64,000 nucleotides of DNA from Herbiconiux sp. (GCF_023264895.1 NZ_JAHFUY010000018.1:1-64000); one strand, 5' to 3'; counted from the first letter of the stretch, positions 25,744 to 35,583 are shown. The notes: a model not told the origin generated them from the letters alone. A program made the numbers and translations.

Positions 25744-26505
25744 ATGCCGGCACCCAAGGACCACGACCTAGCCCTCACCTTCGGCCGGGAGGCGGCCGCC
25801 TACGACCGAGGCCGCCCGGGCTACCCCGACGAGGCGGTCCTGTGGATCCTGGCGCGCGCGGCATCCGGATCGGGTCGCCCGCACGTGGTGGACGTCGGCG
25901 CCGGGACGGGCAAGTTCACCGCGTCCCTGGCGAATCGCCCCACCGAGGTCACGGCCGTCGAGCCCGACCCGGCGATGCGCGACCGTCTCGCCGCCTCCTT
26001 CCCCGGAGTCGCGGCCGTCGAGGGCAGTGCCGAGCGCCTCCCCCTCGCCGACTCCTCCGCCGATCTGGTGACGATGGCGCAGGCCTGGCACTGGGTCGAC
26101 GTCGAACCGGCCTCCCGCGAGATCGCCCGCGTGCTGCGACCCGAAGGGGCTCTCGCGCTCGTCTGGAACGTGCGTGACGCGGAGGTCCCGTGGGTGTCCG
26201 AGCTCACCCGGGTGATGGGCAGCTCCATCGCCGAGGACTTCGACACGGAGAAGCCCCCCGTCGCCGCCCCGCTCGAGCGCACGGAGTACGCCGAGTTCCG
26301 CTGGACGAACGAGCTCGACCGCGCGGCGTTCCGCGACATGGTGGCCTCGCGCAGCTACGTCATCGCGATGGCCCCGGAGGAGCGCGAACACCTCTTCACC
26401 GAGCTGGACACCTTCCTCCGCACGCATCCCGACCTCGCCGGCCACGACCTCATCCCGCTCCCCTACGTGACCCGCGTCACGATTGCGAGGCCCACCGCGG
26501 TCTGA
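25744..26505 (+). CDS. Class I SAM-dependent methyltransferase
   Basis: VVDVGAGTGKFTASLANRPTEVTAVEPDPAMRDRL...FADSSADLVTMAQAWHW-type methyltransferase-11 pattern. Confidence 0.87.
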   Translation: MPAPKDHDLALTFGREAAAYDRGRPGYPDEAVLWILARAASGSGRPHVVDVGAGTGKFTASLANRPTEVTAVEPDPAMRDRLAASFPGVAAVEGSAERLPLADSSADLVTMAQAWHWVDVEPASREIARVLRPEGALALVWNVRDAEVPWVSELTRVMGSSIAEDFDTEKPPVAAPLERTEYAEFRWTNELDRAAFRDMVASRSYVIAMAPEEREHLFTELDTFLRTHPDLAGHDLIPLPYVTRVTIARPTAV

Positions 26506-26569
26506 GCCGCCGAAGAACGGAGCCAGCAGCCGCTCGGGCCCGGGCCCTCCGCGCCGCTATCGTGGACCC

Positions 26570-27946
26570 ATGGCCCGCCGCCCCCGCCCCGCCAGGCCCC
26601 GACGCTTCTCGATCAACGCGCTGCTCGACAACCTGTTCTTCGTGGTGGCGGGTGTCGCAGCCGTCTGGCTCGCCTATCTCGTCCTCTCCGAGGGCTTCTC
26701 CTCCGGCTGGGCGCAGCTGTGGTTCTACCTCGTGTTCTGGATCCTGGTGGCGTACATCGCGCTCCCGCGCCTCCACCGCATCCTCACCAACATCTACGTG
26801 CCGAACTACTTCATCGGCCGCACCCGCACGAGCGACGGCCTCCTCGGCGATCCGGTCAACCTCGGCCTCCTCGGCAGCGAGGAGCAGGTGCACACCGCCA
26901 TGGCCGCCGCCGGCTGGACCCGCGCCGACGACCTCACCTTCCGGAGCGCACTCAAGATCGTGGCGTCGACGGTGCTGCGCCGGAGCTACCACGAGGCGCC
27001 TGTCAGCCCCCTCATGCTCTTCGGCCGCAACCAGGACTTCGCCTACCAGCAGGAGGTCAAGGGCAACCCCGCCAAGCGCCATCACGTGCGATTCTGGCGC
27101 TGCCCGGAGGGCTGGCTGCTGCCGGGCGGCCACGCCACCGACTGGCTCGCCGCCGGAACCTACGACCGCGCGGTCGGCTTCTCGCTCTTCACGCTGCAGA
27201 TCACCCACAAGATCGACGAGAACACCGACGTGGAGCGGGACCACATCGTGGAGACCGTGCAGACAGCGGATGCCGCCGTGCGGGTGACCGTGCTCGAGGA
27301 CTTCGCCACGGGCTATCACTCGAGGAACGGCGGCGGCGACGCGATCGTGACCGACGGCGACCTGCCGGTCATCGACCTCCGCGCGGTCACCCCCACGGCG
27401 GTGGCGGTCGACGAGGCCGAGGCGCCCGTGCCCACGCCGCACACGGCGACCGCCACGAGCCCGGCTCCCGACAAGGTGGTGCGGCGCCCCGCCCCCACGC
27501 TGTTCGGCGCCGTCGTCGTGATGCTGAGCGCCATCACCCCGGTCGTCATCCTCCTGCTCGTGCTCTTCGACTGGCAGGGAGTGCGCGACTCCATCCTCCT
27601 CGACACGGATGCCGACCTGCCGAAGACGCTCGACTTCCGCGACGTGACGGTGTGGGCGATCGTGGTCGGCACCGCCGTCTTCGCCCTGTTCGAGCTGGTG
27701 CTCGGCCTGTTCGTGCTGTTCGGGAGCAACGCCGCGCGCATCGCCGTGCTCGCCTTCAGCGTGATCGGCATCGTCGCGGCAGCGGTCGACCACGTCGAGG
27801 GCCACCAGGCCATCACGCTCGGGACGAACCTGATCAGCCTGTCGCTCGACATCCTGATCCTGATCGCCCTCTCGAGCGATCGCGCCCGCGACTACGCGAG
27901 GCGGCCCCGGGAGAAGAAGTCGGAGCTCAGGCCGCGATCATCGTGA
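26570..27946 (+). CDS. Membrane protein with LssY C-terminal-like domain
   Basis: Multiple TMs; GDPVNLGLLGSEEQVHTAMAAAGWTRADDLTFRSALKIVASTVLRRSYHEAPVSPLMLFGRNQDFAYQQE...HHVRFWR. Confidence 0.75.
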   Translation: MARRPRPARPRRFSINALLDNLFFVVAGVAAVWLAYLVLSEGFSSGWAQLWFYLVFWILVAYIALPRLHRILTNIYVPNYFIGRTRTSDGLLGDPVNLGLLGSEEQVHTAMAAAGWTRADDLTFRSALKIVASTVLRRSYHEAPVSPLMLFGRNQDFAYQQEVKGNPAKRHHVRFWRCPEGWLLPGGHATDWLAAGTYDRAVGFSLFTLQITHKIDENTDVERDHIVETVQTADAAVRVTVLEDFATGYHSRNGGGDAIVTDGDLPVIDLRAVTPTAVAVDEAEAPVPTPHTATATSPAPDKVVRRPAPTLFGAVVVMLSAITPVVILLLVLFDWQGVRDSILLDTDADLPKTLDFRDVTVWAIVVGTAVFALFELVLGLFVLFGSNAARIAVLAFSVIGIVAAAVDHVEGHQAITLGTNLISLSLDILILIALSSDRARDYARRPREKKSELRPRSS

Positions 27947-28259
27947 GGCTCATGCCCGCGACGGAGATCGCGACGACGGCCGAGACGAGCGCCACGTTCG
28001 AGAGCAGGCCGTCGCGCATCCGGAGCCCACTGGCCCGGTCGTCGACGGCGGCCATCGCCTGGGCGACATCGCTGTAGCTGCCGAAGCGCTCCCCAAAGGG
28101 TCCGGTCGCGACGAAGTGGCCGGCGGTGTACTCGACCATGCCGGCGTACTCACCGGAGCGGTTGCCCACCCAGAGCTTGGGCTCGGGCGAGTTCCACGCG
28201 ATGGACTCGCCGGAGACCGAATCCTCACGGACCGACGTGATGCTGGTGACCAGTGCCAT
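27927..28259 (-). CDS. Hypothetical small membrane protein
   Basis: 110 aa, C-terminal TM, good Shine-Dalgarno (GAGGAGCACCC ATG). Confidence 0.6.
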   Translation of the reverse strand: MALVTSITSVREDSVSGESIAWNSPEPKLWVGNRSGEYAGMVEYTAGHFVATGPFGERFGSYSDVAQAMAAVDDRASGLRMRDGLLSNVALVSAVVAISVAGMSLTMIAA

Positions 28260-28419
28260 GGGTGCTCCTCCGCTTCGGTCGACTGACTATTAGTTAGACT
28301 AGCGAAACAGATTCGTTTCGGCAGGGGATTGCATTCCGCGTGTCGCAAGCGCTATAAGCGGTGATCGCGGTCAGCCGCCTGCCGGGACCGCGACGGCGCC
28401 CGCGTAGGCTGGGTCGACG

Positions 28420-29211
28420 GTGAGCGGATCGACGAGAACTCGGGTGGTGGGCGCCGTGCTGGCGATCGCCGGAGTGCTCGCGGCCGCCGCGCTGGCGGGG
28501 TGGCTCGTGGTGGGTCTGAGCTCCGGGCAGCGACCGGATGCGACGAGCGGCGACAGCACCGCCACCGCAGCGACACCAGCACCCACCCCGGTCCCGGCCG
28601 CGGGCGACGGCGGCTCCGAAGCGGCCCCCACGGGCATCTCGAGCCTTCCGGATGCCGCGTGGGCCGCGCGCACGGCCACCGCGACGGGCGTGCCGCTCCG
28701 CGCCCTCCTCGCCTACGCCGGCGCCGAGCTGCGGCTGCGGGCCGAGCAGCCGTCATGCGGCCTGGGCTGGAACACCCTCGCGGCGATCGGCTGGGTCGAG
28801 TCCGAGCACGGCTCGATCCACGGCGGCACGATCGGGCCCGACGGGCTCGTCTCCCCCGCGATCGTCGGCATCCCGCTCGACGGAGCGGGCGTCGAGGCGA
28901 TCGCCGACACCGACGGCGGGCTCCTCGACGGCGACACGGTGTGGGATCGCGCCGTGGGCCCGATGCAGTTCATCCCGGGGACCTGGGAGCAGTTCGCCGC
29001 GGACGGCGACGGAGACGGCCGCGCCGACGTGCACCGGATCGACGACGCCGTTCTCACAGCGGCCCACTACCTCTGCGCGTCGGGCGGCGACCTCCGCGAC
29101 CCCGCCGACTGGATCACGGCCGTCTCCTCCTACAACTCCTCGATCGACTACAACCACCGTGTGGCCGCGGCCGCCGACAGCTACGCCGCCCGCGCCGAGG
29201 GCCGGGGCTAG
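28420..29211 (+). CDS. Lytic transglycosylase-like secreted protein (paralogue of 18599-19525)
   Basis: GLGWNTLAAIGWVESEHGSIHGG...DRAVGPMQFIPGTWEQFAADGDGDGRADVHRIDDAVLTAAHYLC; GTG start. Confidence 0.82.
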   Translation: MSGSTRTRVVGAVLAIAGVLAAAALAGWLVVGLSSGQRPDATSGDSTATAATPAPTPVPAAGDGGSEAAPTGISSLPDAAWAARTATATGVPLRALLAYAGAELRLRAEQPSCGLGWNTLAAIGWVESEHGSIHGGTIGPDGLVSPAIVGIPLDGAGVEAIADTDGGLLDGDTVWDRAVGPMQFIPGTWEQFAADGDGDGRADVHRIDDAVLTAAHYLCASGGDLRDPADWITAVSSYNSSIDYNHRVAAAADSYAARAEGRG

Positions 29212-30077
29212 AACCCCGGGAAGTCCGACCCGAAGACCGTCCGCAGGTAGGCCCCGGAGGTCTCGAGGTCACCATCGAGGTAGGCGTTCACGGCTGCGCG
29301 AGAGCTCGTGGCAGCCCGCTCCACGGGATACTGCGCCGCCACCGCTCCGGCCAGGGTGGCGGTGGCCCGAACCCCCTGCCTGCCGTCGGGCGAGGTGGGA
29401 TCCGGCACGCGCGTGAGGCCGTCGAGCCGGAGGCGCTCCCAGACCCAGCAGGCGTCCCAGAGCACGCTGAACGAGTGCTGCTGCAGCGCCTGCCGCAGGG
29501 CGACGGTCTCGAGGTAGTAGGAGGAGATCGGTACGGCCTGGCGGTGCTTCCATGCGAGCAGCAGCCGGATCAGGGCACGCACCCCGCCCAGGCTCCCGTC
29601 GAGTCGCGACAGCAGCACCGATCGCGCGACCGGGCGGTGCCGCACCCAGCGGCCCGACGCATCCGGAACCCGCAGCTCGCCTGCGCCTGCAGACTCCCCC
29701 ACGTCGTCCGGATGCTCCGACTCGAGCGCCGGGATGAGCCGGAGCCCCGGGGTGCCCAGCCGCTCGAGCACGAGTGAGCCGTCGGTCTGCGGCTCGACGA
29801 GGAGATCGGCGGGCAGCAGCGGGACGAGTGAGCCGGCGAGGCGTGCGGGCGGCCGGGCCCGCGAGCCCACGACCACGAACAGGTCGAGCCGGCTGCGGTC
29901 GCGCACCGCCGTGCCGTTCAGCCACGAACCGCCCTCGACCACCCGGAGCACGGTCGGATCGGCCTCGAGCCCGAGGGCGACCTCGTCGCGGAGCGCCCGC
30001 ACCGGGGCGACGTCGTCCGGCCCCGGTCGCAGGTCTTCGTCGAAGGCCTGGAAAGCGATGCTGATCTCATCGGCCAC
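29208..30077 (-). CDS. CD-NTase/SMODS-like nucleotidyltransferase-fold protein, catalytically degenerate
   Basis: VVEGGSWLNGTAVRDRSRLDLFVVVG...LRLIPALES...VRALIRLLLAWKHRQAVPISSYYLETVALRQAL. Confidence 0.6.
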   Translation of the reverse strand: MADEISIAFQAFDEDLRPGPDDVAPVRALRDEVALGLEADPTVLRVVEGGSWLNGTAVRDRSRLDLFVVVGSRARPPARLAGSLVPLLPADLLVEPQTDGSLVLERLGTPGLRLIPALESEHPDDVGESAGAGELRVPDASGRWVRHRPVARSVLLSRLDGSLGGVRALIRLLLAWKHRQAVPISSYYLETVALRQALQQHSFSVLWDACWVWERLRLDGLTRVPDPTSPDGRQGVRATATLAGAVAAQYPVERAATSSRAAVNAYLDGDLETSGAYLRTVFGSDFPGF

Positions 30078-30176
30078 GGTCGTCCTCCGAGACCGAATCT
30101 ACTCCCGCACCGGCCGATCACCGAGAGCCCGAGAACCAGCGAGCCCGTGAGCCCGAGAGCCCGAGAGCCCGACGGA

Positions 30177-30812
30177 TCAGCGACGCACCGTGCGCCGGCC
30201 GTAGTTCTGGTCGGCCAGGTGCCAGAGGTCGAACTCGCGGAGGCGCCGCATGCGCTCGTCGCGATCGCGCAGGTACTCGTCGTCGACCACGAGCGACGCC
30301 GACACCCTGGCGTCGTCGAGTCGCGACTCGATCTCCCGGCTCAGGTCGTCCCACGCCTTCACCCTCGCCTGCTCGACGAGGTCGGCGATGTACTCCGGAT
30401 CCTGCGCGTCGAGTCGCAGCCGCGCGGCCACCTCGCGGTAGACCCGGCGGCGGGCGTTCAGCAGCTCGAGGTCGCGCAGCTTGTAGTCGTGCTCGTGCCG
30501 GGCGGCACCCGAATCCGTCTCCGCGAAGCCGATCACGTCGACGGCGTGCAGGGCGTTCTCGTCCTGCTCCGCCGCGATCGACTCGAGCACCTCGCGGGCG
30601 AGCTCCGACGCGTTTTCGGTGCTGAACGGCACCTCGTCGCGGATGGACGCCACGATCAGGCGGTTCTTGAGCGTCAGCGCCGCGGAGAAGCGCGCGATCA
30701 GCACACCGTCGGCGATGGCCGCCTCGACCTCGTGCTCGGGCAGCGGCTCCGGCGGCTCGACCGCGCGACCGGTCGCCAGCCACCGCGGACCACGCCCTCT
30801 GCGCCGTGCCAT
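30177..30812 (-). CDS. Hypothetical protein
   Basis: MARRRGRGPRWLATGRAVEPPEPLPEHEVEAAIADGVLIARFSAALTLKNRLIVASIRDEVPFS...; intact ORF, family not recognised. Confidence 0.6.
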   Translation of the reverse strand: MARRRGRGPRWLATGRAVEPPEPLPEHEVEAAIADGVLIARFSAALTLKNRLIVASIRDEVPFSTENASELAREVLESIAAEQDENALHAVDVIGFAETDSGAARHEHDYKLRDLELLNARRRVYREVAARLRLDAQDPEYIADLVEQARVKAWDDLSREIESRLDDARVSASLVVDDEYLRDRDERMRRLREFDLWHLADQNYGRRTVRR

Positions 30813-30954
30813 CGCGACCTCCTCCACCACCAGGATAATCGTCTGCGGCCCTCGCTTTCCCGTGCGCGGGAGGTCGATCCGGAACCGCATCAGCCGCTAC
30901 GATCCGAAGTGCCCCGCGCTCACCTGCCGCGGCGTGGCATCGAGGAGGACAAGG

Positions 30955-31269
30955 GTGGGAAGGCTCGTCTACGGACCGCACAGGTCGGAGTGGGAGTTCG
31001 ACGATCGGATGCTCGCGCACCTGCGCGTGGTGATCGTCACGAAGTTCCGCCGCCGCGAGTCGTTCACCCTCAGCTGGGAGCTCCACCGCGAGAACGGCGG
31101 TGGGCGGATCTCGCTCTGGCTCGACCCGGCCATCCCGCTGGAGTTCCACTTCGTCGGCGGCCGCGAGCCGTCGCTGAACCGCGAGTGGATCGAGCAGCTC
31201 GCCACCATCGCCGGCACCACGACGGGCCTCGTGCCCCTCGACGAACCGGGGCCCGGCCCCGCGCGCTGA
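30955..31269 (+). CDS. DUF7882-type small protein (often annotated as ATP-dependent DNA ligase-like in Microbacteriaceae)
   Basis: VGRLVYGPHRSEWEFDDRMLAHLRVVIVTKFRRRESFTLSWEL; GTG start. Confidence 0.65.
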   Translation: MGRLVYGPHRSEWEFDDRMLAHLRVVIVTKFRRRESFTLSWELHRENGGGRISLWLDPAIPLEFHFVGGREPSLNREWIEQLATIAGTTTGLVPLDEPGPGPAR

Positions 31270-31278
31270 CCCGCGAAC

Positions 31279-31310
31279 TTTCGCGTTGCGAAAACTTTCA
31301 TGCTGTGAAA
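31279..31310. promoter_or_regulatory. Tandem TetR-type operators
   Basis: TTTCGCgttGCGAAA (31279-31293) and TTTCAtgctgTGAAA (31296-31310), directly upstream of the TetR start at 31321. Confidence 0.6.
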
Positions 31311-31320
31311 TTATTGCGGC

Positions 31321-31950
31321 ATGACCGACACCGCCACCCGCGAGCAGCCGGGCCTGCGTGAGCGCAAGAAGCGCGAGACCGCGCGGGCGATCGAGGTCGC
31401 GGCGGTCGAGCTCGTCTCCGAGTCGAGTCTCGCCGAGGTCACCGTCGAGGCCATCAGCGCCCGTGCTGATGTGACGAGCCGCACCTTCTTCAACTACTAC
31501 GCCGGCAAGGAGGACGCGGTTCTCGGCAACTCCCGCGCCTTCCCGCCACCCGACCTGCACGACCTCGCGCACACCCCCGGTGTGCCGATCGTCGACGCCG
31601 TGCTCGACGCCGTGCTCGCCGAGTTCGACGCCTTCGATCTCGGCCGGCCCGACCTCGAGGAGCGCAAGCGCGCCATCCTGATCGAGAACCCGGACCTCTT
31701 GGCGCGGAGCTTCCGCACCCTCGGCGACATCGAGGAGAACCTGGCCCGGCAGGTGACCCGCGTCCTGACCGACGAGGGTCTCGTTCCGGAGGCCGAGCGC
31801 GAGAACCGCGCCTGGTCCGTCGTCTTCCTCGTGGGGGCCGTGCTACGGCTCGCCCTCCGCAACTGGAGCCTCGACGCCGACACCACGCATCCCATCGCCC
31901 ACCACATCACCGGAGCCCGGCAGTCCCTGTTCGCCGCGGCCGGCCGCTGA
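31321..31950 (+). CDS. TetR family transcriptional regulator
   Basis: RERKKRETARAIEVAAVELVSESSLAEVTVEAISARADVTSRTFFNYYAGKEDAV. Confidence 0.93.
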   Translation: MTDTATREQPGLRERKKRETARAIEVAAVELVSESSLAEVTVEAISARADVTSRTFFNYYAGKEDAVLGNSRAFPPPDLHDLAHTPGVPIVDAVLDAVLAEFDAFDLGRPDLEERKRAILIENPDLLARSFRTLGDIEENLARQVTRVLTDEGLVPEAERENRAWSVVFLVGAVLRLALRNWSLDADTTHPIAHHITGARQSLFAAAGR

Positions 31951-31995
31951 TCGCCCGTTCCCCTCCCCTTCTCCCCCGACCCGCGAGGAACCCCC

Positions 31996-33594
31996 ATGTC
32001 AACCACCCCCAAGGCCGGCACGCCCACCGGCTCCACCCCCGCCGTGTCAGGCGCCGCACCCGCACCGGCGGATCCGCCCAAGCTCGGCGCGAAGCAGGTC
32101 AACCTGATCTTCGCCGCGCTGCTCGTGGCGATGCTGCTCTCGGCCCTCGACCAGACCATCCTCGGCACTGCGCTCCCCACCATCGTGGGCGAGCTCGACG
32201 GCGTCAACCACATGCTCTGGGTGGCGACCGCCTACATCCTCGCGTCCACCGTCGTGATGCCGGTCTACGGCAAGGTCGGTGACCTGATCGGCCGCAAGTC
32301 GCTGTTCGTGATCGCGCTCTCGATCTTCGTCTTCGGCTCGGTCGTGGGCGGTTTCGCGACCTCGATGGAGTGGCTCATCGCCGGGCGCGCCGTGCAGGGC
32401 CTCGGCGGCGGCGGGCTCATGATCCTGTCTCAGGCGATCATCGCCGACGTCATCCCCGCCCGCCAGCGCGGCAAGTACATGGGCTTCGTGGGCGTGGTGT
32501 TCGGGCTCGCCTCGGTGGCCGGCCCCCTGCTCGGCGGGCTCTTCACCGACGTGCTGAGCTGGCGCCTCGCGTTCTGGATCAACGTGCCACTCGGCATCGC
32601 CGCGATCGTGGCCGCCGTCGTCTTCATCAAGCTGCCGAAGATCGAGAACCTCGTGCGGCCGAAGATCGACGTGGCCGGCATGGTCACCCTCGCGATCGCC
32701 GCCTCGGGCCTCGTGCTCACCGCCTCGTGGGGCGGCACGGAGTACGACTGGAACTCCCCCGTGATCATCGGCCTCATCGTCGTGACCGTCATCGCCGCCG
32801 TGGCCTTCGTGCTGATCGAGCGCCGGAGCTCCGAGCCCGTCATCCCGATGTCGCTCTTCGCGAACCGCAACTTCACGCTCACCACCCTCGGCGGTCTCGC
32901 CATCGGCATCTCGATGTTCGGCGCGCTCGGCTACATGCCCACGTTCCTGCAGATCGTCAACAGCGTCAACGCCACCGAGTCGGGCTTCATGCTCCTCCCG
33001 ATGCTCGCGGGCCTCATGATCACGGGCATCGGCGGCGGCTTCCTGATCTCGAAGACGGGCCGCTACAAGTGGATGCCGATCGCCGGCACGATCGTGGTGG
33101 CGGTCGCCCTCGTGCTCTTCTCCACCATGCGGGCCGACACCCCGCTCTGGCTCATCCTCGGCTACCTCACCGTGCTCGGCCTCGGCATCGGGCTCGCCAT
33201 GCAGGTGCTCGTGCTCATCGTGCAGAACTCGGTGCCGCACAAGATGGTGGGAACGGCGACCGCGGGAAACAACTTCTTCCGCGAGATCGGCGCCTCGCTC
33301 GGGTCGGCCATCGTGGGCTCACTCTTCGTGGCGCGGCTCACCGAGCAGCTGAGCTCGCTCGGCAGCTCCGCGGGTGCTGCCGGTGGCGCGGTGCCGACCG
33401 ACACCAACGCGCTCACTCCCGCGGCCATCAACGCGCTGCCGCCCGAGGTGCACACGATGATCGTGGAGGCCTACTCCAACGCTCTCAGCCCGGTCTACCT
33501 CTACCTCGTGCCGCTCATGCTCGTGGCCGCGGTGCTGCTGTGCTTCGTCAAGGAGATCCCGCTCGAGACCACCGTGGTGCAGCAGGAGCACTGA
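31996..33594 (+). CDS. MFS multidrug transporter, DHA2/EmrB family
   Basis: LLVAMLLSALDQTILGTALPTIVGELDGVNHMLWVATAYILASTVVMPVYGKVGDLIGRK. Confidence 0.93.
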   Translation: MSTTPKAGTPTGSTPAVSGAAPAPADPPKLGAKQVNLIFAALLVAMLLSALDQTILGTALPTIVGELDGVNHMLWVATAYILASTVVMPVYGKVGDLIGRKSLFVIALSIFVFGSVVGGFATSMEWLIAGRAVQGLGGGGLMILSQAIIADVIPARQRGKYMGFVGVVFGLASVAGPLLGGLFTDVLSWRLAFWINVPLGIAAIVAAVVFIKLPKIENLVRPKIDVAGMVTLAIAASGLVLTASWGGTEYDWNSPVIIGLIVVTVIAAVAFVLIERRSSEPVIPMSLFANRNFTLTTLGGLAIGISMFGALGYMPTFLQIVNSVNATESGFMLLPMLAGLMITGIGGGFLISKTGRYKWMPIAGTIVVAVALVLFSTMRADTPLWLILGYLTVLGLGIGLAMQVLVLIVQNSVPHKMVGTATAGNNFFREIGASLGSAIVGSLFVARLTEQLSSLGSSAGAAGGAVPTDTNALTPAAINALPPEVHTMIVEAYSNALSPVYLYLVPLMLVAAVLLCFVKEIPLETTVVQQEH

Positions 33595-33625
33595 GCCCGG
33601 CCGGTCGCCGGTCTCCGCTGACCGG

Positions 33626-34231
33626 TCAGGCGGATGCTCCATCGGGCGCGGTCCAGAACGGATCGCGCCCGATGAAGCCGGCCAGGCGCTGCTCGGTCGT
33701 GGCGTCCTCCGGCACGACGATCCGCGGGCCGTACTGGCCCGACGCGCGGAGCATCTCGTCGAGGGGCGCCATGCCGGCCAGCAGCTGGGCCGCGTAGGCC
33801 TCGTCGAGGCCCGGCGCCTGGCCGGTCGCGGTGGCGAGATCCCAGGAGTGCATGAACACGTCGGCCGTGTAGAAGCGGTCGATCGCGTCGGCCAGCGGGA
33901 GGTCGCCCGTGTGCGGGTTGCGGAACATCCGCTCGGCCGTCTGCGGGTCGTCGAGCACGGCCTGCACCTGGGCGGCGTGCACGCGCCAGGCCTCGACCGG
34001 ATCGTCGTCGACCGAGGGGCCCGCGAGCAGCACGATGTCGCTGCCGCCCGCGAGGAAGCCCGGGAACCAGGTGGTGAGATGGCGCACGACATCGCGGGCG
34101 GTCCAGCCCTCGACCGGGGCCGGGGCGTCCCAGGCCTCCGGATCGGCACCGACGGCGAGCGCTTCGAACGAGCCCGCCACCCTGCGGTGCCGGTCGGCGG
34201 GCGAGGCCGTGGTCACGTCGTCGGATGCCAT
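33626..34231 (-). CDS. Maleylpyruvate isomerase/TIGR03086-type DinB-fold protein
   Basis: DRHRRVAGSFEALA...WDAPAPVEGWTARDVVRHLTTWFPGFL...DVFMHSWDLATATGQ. Confidence 0.8.
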   Translation of the reverse strand: MASDDVTTASPADRHRRVAGSFEALAVGADPEAWDAPAPVEGWTARDVVRHLTTWFPGFLAGGSDIVLLAGPSVDDDPVEAWRVHAAQVQAVLDDPQTAERMFRNPHTGDLPLADAIDRFYTADVFMHSWDLATATGQAPGLDEAYAAQLLAGMAPLDEMLRASGQYGPRIVVPEDATTEQRLAGFIGRDPFWTAPDGASA

Positions 34232-34290
34232 GCCGACAGCGTAGCCACGACCTCGCGCCGTGTCAGGGGGACGTTCTCCGGCGCGTCCGC

Positions 34291-35583
34291 TCAGGCCGGT
34301 GCGGCGACCTCGCGCGGCAGGCGCTCGAACAGGCGGTCGAACACCGCGTGCCGGTCGAACTGCAGGGCGTACTCCCGCGCCTCCTCGGCCCAGCGGGCGC
34401 GCTGCTCCGCCGTCGTCTCGAGGATCGCGCGGTCGATGGCGGCCGCCACCGCATCCGGATCGTTCACCGGCACCACGATCGCGTGGTCGCCGATGGCCTC
34501 GCCGATGCCGCCCGTGAGCGTCGTGATGACGGGCCCGCCGCCCGCGAGCATCTTCTCGGCGAGCGCGATGCCGAAGGTCTCCACGAACTCCGGCCGCGGC
34601 TTCGACGGCAGCACGAACGCGGCGCAGCCCGCCATGAGGAACGGCTTCTCGGCGTCGCCCACATCGTCGAGGAAGCGGATGCGGTGCGCGAGCGGCGACG
34701 CGGCGGCGAGCTCCTGCAGCGCGGCGGCCTGGGGCCCGCGCCCGGCGATCATGAGCGGCAGCTCGGTCTCCCGGCCCACCCGGCTGCGCTCGAAGCCGTG
34801 GATGAGGTCGTCGACGCCCTTCGCATCCGTGAGCCGGGAGAGGAAGAGGAGGTAGCCGTCGCGCTCGAGCCCGCGCGCGGCGAGCAGACGCTCCGTCTCG
34901 GCGTCGTCGAGCCCGAGGTACTGGGCGGCGTCGATGGCGGGGTACGAGATGCGGATGCGCTCGCGGCACTGCTCGGCGAAGCGCGTGCCGTGCTGGTCGT
35001 CGACCCGCTGCGCCTCCTCGATGATGAGGTCGCGGGTGTACTCCGAGACGGCCACGCAGTGGTCCTGGCTCAGGTAGCTCGAGAGGATGTGGGCGGCAGC
35101 TCCCAGCCGCCCCTCCTCGACGGCGGTGCGCACGACGTTGGTGACGTCGGAGCCGACGGCCTCGGCGATGGTCGTGACGTTCACGGGCAGCCCCGTGCCC
35201 TGCGCCGCCCGCACGGCGTCGGCCACCGCGAGGGTGTGCGGGCTGAGGTAGAGCGAGAGGGCCACGGTGGGCACGCCGTCGGTGAAGAGCTCCACGAGGC
35301 GGCCCGTGATGCCGGCGACGTAGCGGCCGTCGGGAACCTTGTAGTCGCCCACGGGCGCGGGTCGCTCCACGATGATGCCCGGGCTGTAGGGCAGCACGGA
35401 GTCGGCGGGCTTCAGCGGCAGGCCGGCAGCCTCGAGGCGCTCGAGCGGCCAGGTGACGATGCGCACCTCGTCGAAGCCGCGCACGAGGGCGGTCTCGGCG
35501 AGGTTGCGGCCCTCGACGGAGTGCCCGCAGATGACGGGATCGGCGCGGTTGATGATGACGAGGCGCTTGCGGATCGAGGTCAC
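34291..35583 (-). CDS. Glycosyltransferase (GT4-like)
   Basis: LFLSRLTDAKGVDDLIHGFER...LPLMIAGRGPQ...FVETFGIALAEKMLAGGGPVITTLTGGIGEAIGD; GTGA overlap with the GH92 stop. Confidence 0.82.
   Translation of the reverse strand: MTSIRKRLVIINRADPVICGHSVEGRNLAETALVRGFDEVRIVTWPLERLEAAGLPLKPADSVLPYSPGIIVERPAPVGDYKVPDGRYVAGITGRLVELFTDGVPTVALSLYLSPHTLAVADAVRAAQGTGLPVNVTTIAEAVGSDVTNVVRTAVEEGRLGAAAHILSSYLSQDHCVAVSEYTRDLIIEEAQRVDDQHGTRFAEQCRERIRISYPAIDAAQYLGLDDAETERLLAARGLERDGYLLFLSRLTDAKGVDDLIHGFERSRVGRETELPLMIAGRGPQAAALQELAAASPLAHRIRFLDDVGDAEKPFLMAGCAAFVLPSKPRPEFVETFGIALAEKMLAGGGPVITTLTGGIGEAIGDHAIVVPVNDPDAVAAAIDRAILETTAEQRARWAEEAREYALQFDRHAVFDRLFERLPREVAAPA

Noticed and set aside
29208-31269. Complete CBASS defence operon around the CD-NTase-like gene
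   Set aside because: No effector (phospholipase, nuclease, TM effector), Cap2/Cap3 or HORMA/TRIP13 genes nearby, and the NTase active site looks degraded.
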